This document shows positions 20,236-29,578 of a stretch of 50,347 nt of DNA, one piece after another (the stretch's first letter is position 1; each line of letters opens with the position of its first letter). Location of the stretch: assembly GCF_003970495.1 (NCBI RefSeq), contig NZ_RXWW01000022.1, positions 1 to 50,347 of the forward strand, given 5' to 3'. The stretch is from Staphylococcus pasteuri. Lineage in GTDB: Bacteria; Bacillota; Bacilli; Staphylococcales; Staphylococcaceae. The position numbers were made by a program, and so were the translations under genes. Below the pieces are notes generated by a model. It did no database searches. It was given only the letters and a program-made list of their open reading frames with translations, and was not told where the DNA came from.

Positions 20236-20529
20236 TTATGTTAAATCCTTTTTAATTTGGGATAAAACTTTTAAAATCATATCGCTATCTTCCGTAAAAG
20301 GATAATGTATCATTTTTTTGGCATTAGGATAAGGCTCTACTAATTCATAATTAGGTAATGTACTTAGTGAAGAATTTGTAGCTTTAACTAGTAAACGATT
20401 GTCATACAAACCGCCAACGACTGCCTTATCATAATATATAATATATTCTCCCATCATTTTACGAGTAGTAATATGATCGTCTTTTAAATGATCCAAAAAT
20501 TGATTTAATGTTTCTTCGCTTGTTGCCAT
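20236..20529 (-). CDS. TfoX N-terminal domain protein
   Basis: A 97-residue protein consisting of the TfoX/Sxy N-terminal domain alone: TTRKMMGEYIIYYDKAVVGG and the YPNAKKMIHYP segment match the family. TfoX in gammaproteobacteria regulates competence; N-domain-only versions are common in Firmicutes and have no established role. AAAAAGGCAG precedes the ATG. It lies 62 bases downstream of glpQ on the same strand with no strong terminator between them, so read-through is possible. Confidence 0.82.
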   Translation of the reverse strand: MATSEETLNQFLDHLKDDHITTRKMMGEYIIYYDKAVVGGLYDNRLLVKATNSSLSTLPNYELVEPYPNAKKMIHYPFTEDSDMILKVLSQIKKDLT

Positions 20530-20591
20530 TTTTTCACTGCCTTTTTAATATATGAATATTATTAATATATACCCTATATTCTTCATATATT

Positions 20592-21548
20592 TCATTCGTG
20601 ACTTATATTTTTATATTTATCAGCATAGTTGGTAAACACACCATCAACACCATAATCATTTAGACGTTGCATATCTGTTTCGTTATTAACAGTAAATGGA
20701 TGAATGAGGAAACCTAAATCTTTTAAATGTTTTGTATTGTTTTCGTTTAAATCTGTATATTCTGGTCCTACACCAATAGCATATGATTTGATTCGTTTTA
20801 AGTCTGATTCAGTTTGAGATGTTAGTTCTCCTTTATCTAATAAACGAATTAATGGGATATTAGGACTTAATTGTTTCATTTTTTGTAAACTCGGTTCAGA
20901 AAATGATTGAACTATGACGTGACCATTTTTAAGGGATTGATTTGTCAGCATACCATGTTTATTTAATGATTGAATTAATTGATTTTCCATACCTGGATAG
21001 ACATCTGGTGATTTTGTTTCTATATAATAATTAGCATTTTTACCATAGCGACTTAAAATTTCATCTAAAGTAGGAACTTTAGCATTTTTATACTCTGATT
21101 TAGCTAAATTAGGGTGTTGTTTATTGAACCAACTACCAGCATCAAGTTTCTTTAATTCGTCTAAAGTATAATCTTCAACACGACCATGTCCATTTGTAGT
21201 ACGATCAACAGTTTCATCATGCATAGCTACAAGATGCCCATCTTTCGTTCTTTGTAAATCAATTTCTATGTATGAAGCACCTAATTCTCTATGACTTTTA
21301 TCATATGAATTGAATGTATGTTCGGGTGCATATCCGCTTGCACCTCTATGCGCAATTGTAGTATGTGCTTCTCCGGTTAGGTTTTTTTGCCAATTTGTTG
21401 ATTGATTTTGATTTGAAGAGGACTGTGTGGATTGCTGATCATATTGACCATTATTAGTTTGTCCATTACCGCTTGCATATACAGGATTAGCTATACCTAA
21501 TAAAGATACAGTTGCAACACTTGCGAAAACCCATTTGTTTATTTTCAT
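20592..21548 (-). CDS. glpQ: Secreted glycerophosphodiester phosphodiesterase GlpQ
   Basis: A 318-residue GDPD-family enzyme releasing glycerol-3-phosphate from glycerophosphodiesters, outside the cell. A classical signal peptide (MKINKWVFAS core, cleavage after NPVYA, about residue 25) is followed by a Gln/Ser/Asn-rich linker (26-60) and the catalytic domain. Catalytic and metal residues are visible: H67-R68 in IAHRGASGYAPEHT, E95 and D97 in YIEIDLQRTKDG, and H110 in AMHDE. S. aureus GlpQ supplies phosphate and carbon from lipid head groups, and GlpQ enzymes can attack teichoic acid; either role is possible. A second copy lies 327 bases upstream. Confidence 0.94.
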   Translation of the reverse strand: MKINKWVFASVATVSLLGIANPVYASGNGQTNNGQYDQQSTQSSSNQNQSTNWQKNLTGEAHTTIAHRGASGYAPEHTFNSYDKSHRELGASYIEIDLQRTKDGHLVAMHDETVDRTTNGHGRVEDYTLDELKKLDAGSWFNKQHPNLAKSEYKNAKVPTLDEILSRYGKNANYYIETKSPDVYPGMENQLIQSLNKHGMLTNQSLKNGHVIVQSFSEPSLQKMKQLSPNIPLIRLLDKGELTSQTESDLKRIKSYAIGVGPEYTDLNENNTKHLKDLGFLIHPFTVNNETDMQRLNDYGVDGVFTNYADKYKNISHE

Positions 21549-21702
21549 CGTAATAACATCCTTTCAATAAGTGTGTTATCACTATCATGACAATATTTCC
21601 AAATACTAGAAATAGAATTTACTGAATAATTAATTAACTCTAAAAAAATTAATACATTCTTCAAAATATCATTAAAGTTTAACTGTAATTTTACATAAAA
21701 AC

Positions 21703-21732
21703 AGCCTGGGACATAAATCAATGTCTCAGGCT
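21703..21732 (-). terminator. Hairpin repeat (family B, copy 1), terminator of the upstream glpQ paralogue
   Basis: AGCCTGGGACAT and ATGTCTCAGGCT form a stem with one G-T style mismatch. Read on the minus strand it is followed by TGTTTTTATG, a U tract. The same element recurs at 37784 and, degenerate, at 22920. Confidence 0.75.
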
Positions 21733-21745
21733 ACAATTATATATA

Positions 21746-21864
21746 GGCAGTAGTTGACTGAATTGAAAATGCACTTGTATCAAGCTTTTTTCAACTCTAG
21801 TCAACCTTGCCGGGGTGGGACAACGACATAAATTTTGAGAAAATATTATTTCTGTCCCGCTCCC
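21746..21864 (+). repeat. Intergenic repeat (family A), short copy
   Basis: This 119-base element fills most of the gap between the glpQ genes. It opens with GGCAGTAGTTGACTGA, whose GTTGACT pairs with AGTCAAC before TTGCCGGGG, and ends with a GGGAC ... GTCCCGCTCCC hairpin enclosing ATAAATTTT/AAAATATTAT. A longer copy is at 29321-29544, with a near-identical 68-base right half. It resembles dispersed intergenic repeats I recall from S. aureus genomes. Confidence 0.85.
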
Positions 21865-21875
21865 TTTGTAATAAA

Positions 21876-22784
21876 TTAATGTGATACCTTTTTGTATTTA
21901 TCTGGATAATTGGTGAAAACACCGTCAATACCATAGCCATTTAATCTTTTCATATCTGCAGTTTCATTAACAGTAAATGGGTGGATAAGAAATCCTAAAT
22001 CTTTGATGTGAGAAGTATTAGAACGAGTTAAGTCACTGAATTCAGGACTAATTACAGTTGCATAACTTTTAATATGTTTAAGATCTTTATCTGTTAAATG
22101 TTGTAGCTGATGCTTTTTGATTAATCTAACTAGGGGAACATTTTGATTAGACTTGTGTATTTTTGTCAAACTTTCTTCAGAAAATGATTGAATCATAACG
22201 TGACCGTTTTTTAAAGATGTCTTGGATAATAAACCATGCTGTTTAAGTGTTTGTAATAGTTGAGATTCCATTCCAGGATAAACATCAGGAGATTTTGTTT
22301 CGATGTAATAATTTGCTTTGTTACCATAGCGAGTAAGTATCTCATTTAAAGTAGGGACTTTGGCATTTATATATTCTGATTTAGCTAATTTAGGATTTGC
22401 TTTATTAAACCAACTTCCAGCATCTAATTGCTTTATTTGATATAAGTTTAAATTTTTTACTTTACCATACCCATTGGTTGTACGATCTACTGAGTCATCA
22501 TGCATAGCTATAAGTTGTCCATCTTTCGTTCTTTGTAAATCAATTTCGATATATGAAGCACCAATTTCTTTATGGCTTTTATCGTAAGAATTAAAAGTAT
22601 GTTCAGGTGCATAACCACTTGCACCTCTATGAGCGATAGTTACAAATTTTTCGTTTGTAGGGTTGGATAACCAATGTTTTTTAGAACTTTTTGCATCAAT
22701 TGTTGGTTGAAACTTTGAATAAATAAATACACAAATTGTAGATACTAAAATAAATAATAAGACAGCTTTTAGAAATTTATACAT
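21876..22784 (-). CDS. GlpQ paralogue, probably membrane-anchored
   Basis: A 302-residue glycerophosphodiester phosphodiesterase very similar to its neighbour from residue 48 on (IAHRGASGYAPEHTFNSYDK shared). Catalytic residues are intact: H52-R53, E80, D82 and H95. The N-terminus differs: a hydrophobic segment (about residues 7-23) follows MYKFLKA, with no AxA cleavage site and no lipobox (STIC lacks G/A/S before Cys), so it probably stays as an N-terminal anchor with the enzyme outside. It lacks the Gln/Ser linker of the secreted copy. GGAAAGG is the ribosome site. Tandem duplication followed by divergence is the simplest origin. Confidence 0.9.
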   Translation of the reverse strand: MYKFLKAVLLFILVSTICVFIYSKFQPTIDAKSSKKHWLSNPTNEKFVTIAHRGASGYAPEHTFNSYDKSHKEIGASYIEIDLQRTKDGQLIAMHDDSVDRTTNGYGKVKNLNLYQIKQLDAGSWFNKANPKLAKSEYINAKVPTLNEILTRYGNKANYYIETKSPDVYPGMESQLLQTLKQHGLLSKTSLKNGHVMIQSFSEESLTKIHKSNQNVPLVRLIKKHQLQHLTDKDLKHIKSYATVISPEFSDLTRSNTSHIKDLGFLIHPFTVNETADMKRLNGYGIDGVFTNYPDKYKKVSH

Positions 22785-22910
22785 AATATGACCTTTCCAA
22801 TAATTTTAAAATACTTATCAATTATACTATAAGTTGTATAACAATATAATGTTTATTTTTAAAAGTTGGTAAACTATTAAGTATAAATATAAAAAAGTGG
22901 TGTCTACGCA

Positions 22911-22947
22911 AAATGAAAAAGCCTAAAACAAAGCAATGTCTCAGGCT
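22911..22947 (-). terminator. Terminator of argGH (degenerate family B hairpin)
   Basis: On the minus strand AGCCTGAGACA pairs imperfectly with TGTTTTAGGCT and is followed by TTTTTCATTTT. The core AATGTCTCAGGCT is shared with the hairpins at 21703 and 37784. Confidence 0.8.
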
Positions 22948-22985
22948 AAAACTTTATAATTCTGAACGACTTCCTACAAAATAAC

Positions 22986-24365
22986 TTATGATTTTAATAA
23001 TTTTTCAGCAACTGATAGTTGATGTTTAACTGCATCTTGACCAGTCGAACCATAACTTTTACGTCGTTTTAAACAATTTTCTGGTTTTAGATAATCATAA
23101 ATATCAGATTCTATACTCTGGTGATAGGATTGATAATCTGTTAAAGGCACATCGAGTAAATAAATACCGTTATTAATACAATCTAATACAATTTTTCCAA
23201 CAATCTCATGTGCAGTTCTAAATGGTACATTTTTACTTACAAGATAATCAGCTAATTCTGTTGCATTTGAAAAGTCTTTTGTAACTGTTTCATTAAGACG
23301 ATCAGTATTAACAGTCATCGTATCTAACATGCCATCGAAAATTTTGAGTGAACCTTTAATTGTATGGATAGCATCGAATAAACCTTCTTTATCTTCTTGC
23401 ATATCCTTATTATAAGCTAATGGTAGGCCTTTAAGTGTAACTAACATACTCATTAAATGACCTGTTGTACGACCCACCTTACCTCTAATTAATTCTGCCA
23501 TATCTGGATTTTTCTTTTGAGGCATAATAGACGAACCAGTAGAAAAAGCGTCTGATAACGTAATGAATTTTGCTTCATCAGTGGACCAGAAAATAATTTC
23601 TTCAGAAAATCTTGATAAATGAACCATAGTTAATGAAATATTATGCAGTGTTTCGACAATATAGTCACGATCACTGACAGCATCTAAACTATTTTCATAT
23701 ATAGCACTAAAATTAAGCAGTGATTGTGTTTCGTGACGATCAATAGGATGTGTTGTTCCGCTTAATGCTGCAGCACCAAGAGGGGAGATGTCGATTCTTT
23801 TGATGCTATCTTGGAATCGAGATTTATCACGCTCTAACATCCAAAAATAAGTCATAATATGATGCGCGAAAGATATCGGCTGAGCACGTTGTAAGTGCGT
23901 ATAACCTGGCATAATTGTGTCTATATGGGTATTAGCAATTTTTAATATCGTTTGCTGCAATGATTTAATTAATTCAATAATTTCTAGAACTTCTTCTTTA
24001 GTGTATAAATGCATATCAGTAGCGACTTGATCATTTCTGCTTCTACCAGTATGAAGTTTACCGCCAACTTCTCCTACACGTTGAATTAGCTCATGTTCAA
24101 TGTTTAAATGAATGTCTTCTAGCGATGCTTTAAATTCAATTTTATTTTGATGCGCATCTACTTGGATTTCTTTTAAGCCTTCTATAATGGTTTTGGCATC
24201 ATCTTGACTAATAATATGTTGATTAGCGAGCATTGTTGCATGTGCAATGCTACCTTGAATATCTTGGTCTATTAAATTTTTGTCGAAATCAATTGATGCA
24301 TTAAAGTCATCAACCCAATCTTCTGGTTGAGCTTCGAATCTTCCTCCCCAAGCTTTTTTACTCAT
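22986..24365 (-). CDS. argH: Argininosuccinate lyase
   Basis: A 459-residue enzyme of the fumarase/aspartase superfamily that splits argininosuccinate into arginine and fumarate. The signature [12 protein letters not shown] and the [17 protein letters not shown] and [12 protein letters not shown] blocks are intact. A longer frame from 24455 adds 30 residues lying inside argG; ATG 24365 with GGAGG 8 bases upstream gives the exact S. aureus length ([11 protein letters not shown]). It overlaps the argG stop by 8 bases, so translation is coupled. Confidence 0.96.
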   Translation of the reverse strand: MSKKAWGGRFEAQPEDWVDDFNASIDFDKNLIDQDIQGSIAHATMLANQHIISQDDAKTIIEGLKEIQVDAHQNKIEFKASLEDIHLNIEHELIQRVGEVGGKLHTGRSRNDQVATDMHLYTKEEVLEIIELIKSLQQTILKIANTHIDTIMPGYTHLQRAQPISFAHHIMTYFWMLERDKSRFQDSIKRIDISPLGAAALSGTTHPIDRHETQSLLNFSAIYENSLDAVSDRDYIVETLHNISLTMVHLSRFSEEIIFWSTDEAKFITLSDAFSTGSSIMPQKKNPDMAELIRGKVGRTTGHLMSMLVTLKGLPLAYNKDMQEDKEGLFDAIHTIKGSLKIFDGMLDTMTVNTDRLNETVTKDFSNATELADYLVSKNVPFRTAHEIVGKIVLDCINNGIYLLDVPLTDYQSYHQSIESDIYDYLKPENCLKRRKSYGSTGQDAVKHQLSVAEKLLKS

Positions 24366-25560
24366 TACTGTAGCCTCCATGTAACATAGAATTAACTTGC
24401 GTTGGTAAACCATAAATATCGATAAATCCGACAGCTGCTTCTTGATTAAACGCATCTTCTTTTGTATAAGTAGCTAACTTTTCATCGTATAAAGTATAAG
24501 GTGATTGTCTACCATTTACGATAGCATTGCCTTTGAATAATTTAACTCTTACATCTCCTTCGACATATTGTTGTGTACTGTCAATAAATTGTTTTAGGCT
24601 ATCAGTTAAAGGTGAGAACCATAAACCATTATATACTTGTTCAGAAAATTGCTTTTCAATCACTGGTTTAAAGTGTGCAACGTCTTTAGTTAAAGTAATT
24701 GTTTCAAGTGCTTTATGAGCTTTTAAAATCACTTCTGCACCAGGTGTTTCATAAATCTCTCTTGATTTTATGCCGACTAATCTATTTTCAACATGGTCAA
24801 TTCTACCAATACCATGTTTACCAGCTAATTGATTTAAATAAAGGATTAAATCGTCTAAATCATAATCTTTGCCATCTATTTGAACAGGTATACCATTTTT
24901 AAATGAAAGAATAATTTCGTCGGATTCATCAGGTGTATTTTCAAGTGCATTCGTTAAATCAAATGCATCTTCAGGTGGGGCAGCATAAGGATCTTCTAAG
25001 ATACCGCACTCGTTAGCTCTACCCCATAAATTTTGATCAATTGAGTAAGGAGAATCATGATTAATTGATACTGGAATATTATGTTTGATTGCATAATCAA
25101 TTTCTTCTTCACGACTCCATGCCCATTCTCTTACAGGTGCAAATGCTTTTAGTTTTGGATTAAGTGCTTTAATTGCGACTTCGAAACGTACTTGGTCATT
25201 ACCTTTACCAGTACATCCATGAGCAATACCGACTGAATTTGTTTTTTCAGCAATTTCTACTAACTTTTTAGAAATTAGTGGACGTGATAATGCTGATACT
25301 AATGGATATGCATTTTCATACATTAAATTACCTTTAATAGCATAACTTACATAATCATCACTAAATTCCTTTGTAGCATCAATAATATGACATTCTACTG
25401 CGCCCATTTTTAACGCTTTTTCATGTACAACATCTAAGTCTTTTCCTTCTCCAACATCTAAACAACATGCTACAACATCGTAACCCTTATCTATTAACCA
25501 TTGTACTGCTACGCTTGTGTCTAATCCTCCAGAATATGCTAAAACAATTTTCTCTTTCAT
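24358..25560 (-). CDS. argG: Argininosuccinate synthase
   Basis: A 400-residue ATP-dependent ligase joining citrulline and aspartate. The PP-loop is at the N-terminus (AYSGGLDTS, residues 8-16), followed by [16 protein letters not shown] and the [11 protein letters not shown] block. With argH it completes arginine synthesis from citrulline. GAGGTG precedes the ATG. It is divergent from pgi. In S. aureus argGH responds to CcpA and arginine repressors. Confidence 0.96.
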   Translation of the reverse strand: MKEKIVLAYSGGLDTSVAVQWLIDKGYDVVACCLDVGEGKDLDVVHEKALKMGAVECHIIDATKEFSDDYVSYAIKGNLMYENAYPLVSALSRPLISKKLVEIAEKTNSVGIAHGCTGKGNDQVRFEVAIKALNPKLKAFAPVREWAWSREEEIDYAIKHNIPVSINHDSPYSIDQNLWGRANECGILEDPYAAPPEDAFDLTNALENTPDESDEIILSFKNGIPVQIDGKDYDLDDLILYLNQLAGKHGIGRIDHVENRLVGIKSREIYETPGAEVILKAHKALETITLTKDVAHFKPVIEKQFSEQVYNGLWFSPLTDSLKQFIDSTQQYVEGDVRVKLFKGNAIVNGRQSPYTLYDEKLATYTKEDAFNQEAAVGFIDIYGLPTQVNSMLHGGYSNE

Positions 25561-25883
25561 ATTTACACCTCAAATTATTTTCAGAATTTTAATATAAATT
25601 CATCATAACAGACTGCTAATGAAAAATAAACCATAAAACTACATAAATATACATTTAATAGATGAGGTGTTTTCAATATTATCTTTAATATATGCTGATA
25701 TAAAAGAATTATTAAAGTTATTAAATTTTTAGAAAAATGCATATTGTATTGATAAGAGATTACATTTGGAAACTGAAATGACACTGAAAGTTCATTTTTA
25801 ATAGTAAAAAGGAGACTTGTGAATTGAATAGCAAATATAAACTTAGTAGAATTAAAGTAGTAAAAACATAGGAGGCTTTTTAG
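25561..25883. other. Divergent argG/pgi regulatory gap (323 bases)
   Basis: No credible gene lies here; small minus-strand frames lack ribosome sites and any known family. It must contain both promoters. On the minus strand a TATGAT -10 candidate lies about 45 bases before argG, without a convincing -35. At 25639-25655, ATGTATATTTATGTA (minus strand) matches the arginine-box pattern TNTGNATWWWWATNCANA at all but three positions, a weak candidate for ArgR/AhrC. The pgi promoter is not clear. Confidence 0.4.
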
Positions 25884-27215
25884 ATGACTCATATTCAATT
25901 AGATTATGGTAAGACTTTAGAATTTTTTGGAGAACATGAATTAGAACAACAAAAAGATATCGTGAAAACATTACACAAAACGATACATGAAGGTACTGGC
26001 GCTGGAAAAGATTTCCTTGGTTGGGTTGATCTTCCTGTTGATTATGATAAAGAAGAGTTTTCAAGAATTGTAGAAGCTTCTAAACGTATTAAAGCCAATT
26101 CTGATGTATTAGTTGTTATTGGTATCGGTGGTTCTTATTTAGGTGCACGTGCCGCTATTGAAATGCTTACTTCTTCATTCAGAACAAATAATGACTATCC
26201 TGAAATTGTATTTGTAGGTAATCACTTATCTTCTAGTTATACAAAAGAATTAGTTGATTATTTAGCAGATAAAGATTTTTCTGTAAACGTCATTTCAAAA
26301 TCAGGAACAACAACTGAACCAGCAGTTGCTTTCCGTTTATTTAAACAATTAGTAGAAAATAAATATGGTAAAGAAGAAGCTAAAAAACGTATTTTCGCTA
26401 CTACTGATAAGAAAAAAGGCGCTTTAAAACAATTAGCTACAAATGAAGGTTATGAAACATTTGTAGTACCAGACGATGTTGGTGGACGTTATTCAGTATT
26501 AACAGCCGTTGGTTTATTACCAATTGCAGCTGCAGGTATTAATATTGAGGCAATGATGATTGGTGCAGCAAAAGCACGTGAAGAATTATCTTCAGATAAA
26601 TTAGAAGAGAATATTGCTTATCAATATGCTACAATCCGTAACCTTTTATATAGCAAAGGCTACACTACTGAAATGTTAATTAACTATGAACCTTCTATGC
26701 AATATTTCAATGAATGGTGGAAACAATTATTCGGTGAATCTGAAGGTAAAGACTTTAAAGGCATTTATCCTTCAAGCGCGAACTATACTACAGATTTACA
26801 TTCATTAGGACAATATGTTCAAGAAGGCCGTCGCTTCTTATTTGAAACAGTTGTTAAAGTTAATAATCCTAAACATGATCTTACAATTGAAGAAGATAGT
26901 GATGATTTAGATGGATTAAATTATCTTGCTGGTAAAACAATTGATGAGGTAAATACTAAAGCATTTGAAGGTACATTATTAGCACATACTGATGGTGGAG
27001 TTCCTAATATCGTTGTTAATATTCCTCGATTAGATGAAGAAACATTTGGATATGTTGTTTACTTCTTCGAATTAGCTTGTGCTATGAGTGGATATCAATT
27101 AGGCGTAAATCCATTTAATCAACCTGGTGTTGAAGCATATAAACAAAATATGTTTGCATTATTAGGTAAACCAGGATTTGAAGAAATGAAAAAAGATCTT
27201 GAAGCACGTCTATAA
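25884..27215 (+). CDS. pgi: Glucose-6-phosphate isomerase
   Basis: A 443-residue glycolytic isomerase interconverting glucose-6-phosphate and fructose-6-phosphate, the standard length for Firmicutes. Visible landmarks are [13 protein letters not shown], the phosphate-binding [14 protein letters not shown], and the C-terminal [14 protein letters not shown] signature with the active-site lysine. AGGAGG lies 8 bases before the ATG. It is monocistronic with a strong terminator. Confidence 0.97.
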   Translation: MTHIQLDYGKTLEFFGEHELEQQKDIVKTLHKTIHEGTGAGKDFLGWVDLPVDYDKEEFSRIVEASKRIKANSDVLVVIGIGGSYLGARAAIEMLTSSFRTNNDYPEIVFVGNHLSSSYTKELVDYLADKDFSVNVISKSGTTTEPAVAFRLFKQLVENKYGKEEAKKRIFATTDKKKGALKQLATNEGYETFVVPDDVGGRYSVLTAVGLLPIAAAGINIEAMMIGAAKAREELSSDKLEENIAYQYATIRNLLYSKGYTTEMLINYEPSMQYFNEWWKQLFGESEGKDFKGIYPSSANYTTDLHSLGQYVQEGRRFLFETVVKVNNPKHDLTIEEDSDDLDGLNYLAGKTIDEVNTKAFEGTLLAHTDGGVPNIVVNIPRLDEETFGYVVYFFELACAMSGYQLGVNPFNQPGVEAYKQNMFALLGKPGFEEMKKDLEARL

Positions 27216-27258
27216 TCTATAAAAAATATATTTTATAATAAATAAATGTTATAATTAT

Positions 27259-27287
27259 AAGGCTAGGACTAACTTGTCCTAGCCTTT
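27259..27287 (+). terminator. Terminator after pgi
   Basis: AAGGCTAGGAC and GTCCTAGCCTT form an 11-bp stem with a 6-base loop, then TTC. Confidence 0.9.
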
Positions 27288-27420
27288 CATGTTGTAAAGT
27301 GGTTTTGTTTTCTCAAACTTCAGATGTATTTATTGCTTTAAAAGAAGATTGCTATTTCAAAATACTATAATTACAACTATAATAAATAAGGTAATGTTTA
27401 CCAAGAAAGGATTTGATGTT

Positions 27421-27996
27421 TTGTCGTTTGAACAATTAGAAGAATGGTTTGATTTATTTCGGCAATTCGGATATATTCCTGGGTTTGTGCTAATATATTT
27501 TAGAGCAATCATTCCCATTTTACCCTTAACGCTTTATGTCATTTTAATTATGCATACATATGGTGCGGTCGTAGGCATTATAATTTGTTGGCTAGGCATT
27601 GTAGCAGGTACATTTACAATGTTTTTAATCTTTAAAAGGTTAGTCAATACTAAAAAAATGAAACAATTCAAAACTAAAAAGTCAGTACAAAGATTAATTA
27701 GTTTTATAGATAGACAAGGCTTAATACCACTATTTATTTTATTATGTTTTCCATTTACGCCAAATACATTGATTAATGTGGTAGCAAGTCTTTCACATAT
27801 TAAAACAAAGTATTATTTTATCGTTTTAACATTATCTAAATTGATTTCCATAACTGTATTAGGGATAATGGGTCGAGAGGTAACGACGATTTTCACTAAT
27901 CCGATAAGAGCTATTGTGACGTTATTATTATTTGTCTTACTTTGGTTTGTAAGTAAAAAGGTAGAAAAACATTTTATGGGCTCTACTAAGGAGTGA
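27421..27996 (+). CDS. TVP38/TMEM64 (VTT domain) family membrane protein
   Basis: About 191 residues with five or six hydrophobic segments. The VTT core is recognisable from [18 protein letters not shown] through [19 protein letters not shown], including the re-entrant FPFTPN-type motif. VTT/DedA proteins are linked to lipid or membrane homeostasis; the exact role here is unknown. The start is uncertain. An open frame extends to TTG 27349, but only TTG 27421 has a well-placed ribosome site (AAGAAAGGA, 9 bases). It ends 4 bases before spsA, and the three genes to spsB form one unit. Confidence 0.82.
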   Translation: MSFEQLEEWFDLFRQFGYIPGFVLIYFRAIIPILPLTLYVILIMHTYGAVVGIIICWLGIVAGTFTMFLIFKRLVNTKKMKQFKTKKSVQRLISFIDRQGLIPLFILLCFPFTPNTLINVVASLSHIKTKYYFIVLTLSKLISITVLGIMGREVTTIFTNPIRAIVTLLLFVLLWFVSKKVEKHFMGSTKE

Positions 27997-28000
27997 AAAG

Positions 28001-28522
28001 TTGAAAACTGTTATTAAATATTTGATTTCCTTAATATTTGCGATTATTATTGTAATGTTCATTCAAACATTTATCATCAGAGGTGCTGTTGTACAGGATC
28101 AAAGTATGGCACCTACATTAAATGAAGGTGACCGATTGATTGTTAATAAAATTAAAGTCACATTTAATTTATTAGATACTGGTGATATAGTGATGTATAA
28201 AGATAATGGACGAATCCATTTTAGTAGAATAATTGGGAAACCAGGACAATCTATTGAAATTAGAAATAACAAGCTTTATCGAGACGATAGAGTAGTTCAA
28301 GATAAGTACGCTAAAAATAGAGATTTGAATAATGTTTCGTTAAGAAATATGAAACATTCAGATGGAGATATCATTTCACCCAAACACTATTTTGTATTAA
28401 ATGATAACGATAGTGTAAAATCAGACTCAAGACGTTATGGTCTAATTGATAAAAGTAATATTATTGGTGATGTAAGTGTAAAATATTATCCGTTTGATGC
28501 ATTTACGAGAGACTTTAAATGA
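28001..28522 (+). CDS. spsA: Signal peptidase I-like protein SpsA (probably inactive)
   Basis: A 173-residue type I signal peptidase homologue with an N-terminal membrane anchor (about residues 6-26). The serine box is kept (QSMAPTL, S35), but the lysine of the catalytic dyad is replaced by serine: HFSRIIGKPG with S75 where SpsB has YVKRVIGTPG. The GDNxxxSxDSR box is altered to NDNDSVKSDSR. S. aureus SpsA is generally described as catalytically inactive, lacking both residues. This copy has lost only the lysine, so peptidase activity is unlikely but not excluded. The start is TTG with AAGGAG 7 bases upstream. It lies 18 bases before spsB. Confidence 0.92.
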   Translation: MKTVIKYLISLIFAIIIVMFIQTFIIRGAVVQDQSMAPTLNEGDRLIVNKIKVTFNLLDTGDIVMYKDNGRIHFSRIIGKPGQSIEIRNNKLYRDDRVVQDKYAKNRDLNNVSLRNMKHSDGDIISPKHYFVLNDNDSVKSDSRRYGLIDKSNIIGDVSVKYYPFDAFTRDFK

Positions 28523-28540
28523 ATATAAGAGGTGTGTAAT

Positions 28541-29116
28541 TTGAAAAAGGAAATTATAGAATGGATTGTCGCCATCGCAATAGCAGTTTTGCTTGTATGG
28601 TTTATAAAGGATTTTGTTGGTCAACCTTATACAATTAAAGGTGACTCAATGGATCCAACATTAAAAGATGGGGAACGTGTTGGCGTAAACATTATGGGTT
28701 ATAAAATTGGCGATGTGAAAAAAGGTAACGTCATTGTTTTCCATGCTAATAAAAAAGATGACTACGTTAAACGTGTTATTGGTACTCCAGGAGATAAGGT
28801 AGAATATAAAAAAGACCAATTATATATAAATGGTAAGAAACAGGATGAACCTTATTTAAATTATAATGAGAAACGAAAACAGATTGAATATATTACTGGT
28901 ACTTTCCAAGTGAAAGATTTACCTAATGCTAACCCTAAATCAAATGTCATCCCTAAAGGTAAATACTTAGTATTAGGGGACAATCGTGAAGTAAGTAAAG
29001 ATAGTCGTTCATTTGGTTTGATTAATAAAGATCAAATTGTTGGTAAAGTTTCATTCAGATTCTGGCCATTAAATGAATTTAAAGCTAACTTTAATCCAGA
29101 TAATACTAAAAATTAA
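28541..29116 (+). CDS. spsB: Type I signal peptidase SpsB
   Basis: The active leader peptidase, 191 residues as in S. aureus. It has one N-terminal membrane segment (about 7-25) and an extracytoplasmic catalytic domain with S36 in GDSMDPTL and K77 in YVKRVIGTPGD, plus the GDNREVSKDSR box. It removes signal peptides from secreted proteins such as GlpQ in this window and is essential in S. aureus. GTG 28532 lies within the ribosome site, so TTG 28541 (AGAGGTG, 6 bases) is the start and yields the expected MKKEIIEW. Confidence 0.96.
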   Translation: MKKEIIEWIVAIAIAVLLVWFIKDFVGQPYTIKGDSMDPTLKDGERVGVNIMGYKIGDVKKGNVIVFHANKKDDYVKRVIGTPGDKVEYKKDQLYINGKKQDEPYLNYNEKRKQIEYITGTFQVKDLPNANPKSNVIPKGKYLVLGDNREVSKDSRSFGLINKDQIVGKVSFRFWPLNEFKANFNPDNTKN

Positions 29117-29121
29117 TTTTG

Positions 29122-29152
29122 AAAGCGATAGACGCTAAGTCTATCGCTTTTT
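29122..29152 (+). terminator. Terminator after spsB
   Basis: AAAGCGATAGAC (29122-29133) pairs with GTCTATCGCTTT (29139-29150), then TT. Confidence 0.93.
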
Positions 29153-29200
29153 GTGTGTAAAATTGTGTAGATATATTAATGAATAAATATGTATAACGGA

Positions 29201-29260
29201 AAGTCATACTTTTTGTAAAACAAATTAGTATGACTTACCTAATAGTGATAGCTATTAGGT
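29201..29260 (+). repeat. Two adjacent hairpins upstream of the family A repeat
   Basis: AAGTCATACT/AGTATGACTT (29201-29236) is followed without a gap by ACCTAATAG/CTATTAGGT (29237-29260). Neither is followed by a T run. Function unknown. Confidence 0.7.
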
Positions 29261-29320
29261 TCAATAATGTAATTCTGTGAAAATGAAGTGAACTTAAAAA
29301 ATAGAAATAAGTTACAAATT

Positions 29321-29544
29321 GGCAGTAGTTGACTGATAAAGTAATTCTTTTTCTTTAGAAATTAGAATTACTTATGCATGAGTGTTAACTCATGTAATCC
29401 TTAGTTGAACACTTTAGCTAAAGCTAATGTGTAAGTATCACTAAACTATTATAAATAGTAGTGATACTTTACTAACTTAGTCAACCTTGCCGGGGCGAGA
29501 CTACGAAATAAATTTTGTAAAAATGTTATTTCTGTCCCGCTCCC
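29321..29544 (+). repeat. Intergenic repeat (family A), long branched copy before addB
   Basis: A 224-base version of the element at 21746-21864. The same GGCAGTAGTTGACTGA and TAGTCAACCTTGCCGGGG ends pair (GTTGACT with AGTCAAC, GGCA with TGCC). The interior carries three extra hairpins: GTAATTCT/AGAATTAC, CATGAGT/ACTCATG and AAGTATCACTA/TAGTGATACTT. The right module ends in a GAAATAA/TTATTTC hairpin and CCCGCTCCC, 34 bases before the addB start codon. No gene and no clear promoter is visible in the 462-base gap. Confidence 0.85.
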
Positions 29545-29578
29545 ATGTTAAAATGTTGTCAAAGGAGTGAGGGTTGTT

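Noticed and set aside
20236..20529. A natural competence regulator system
   Set aside because: Only the TfoX N domain is present and no competence genes are nearby; no functional claim is supported.
21876..22784. Lipoprotein assignment for the second GlpQ
   Set aside because: The only N-terminal cysteine is in STIC, which lacks the small residue required before Cys in a lipobox.
25581..26064. Overlapping minus-strand reading frames of 70-105 codons between argG and pgi
   Set aside because: No ribosome sites, composition like AT-rich intergenic DNA, one runs antisense into pgi, and no family is recognisable.
29321..29544. CRISPR array or T-box/riboswitch at the long repeat
   Set aside because: There are no regularly spaced direct repeats, and no T-box or known riboswitch consensus is visible; it matches the second copy at the glpQ locus instead.
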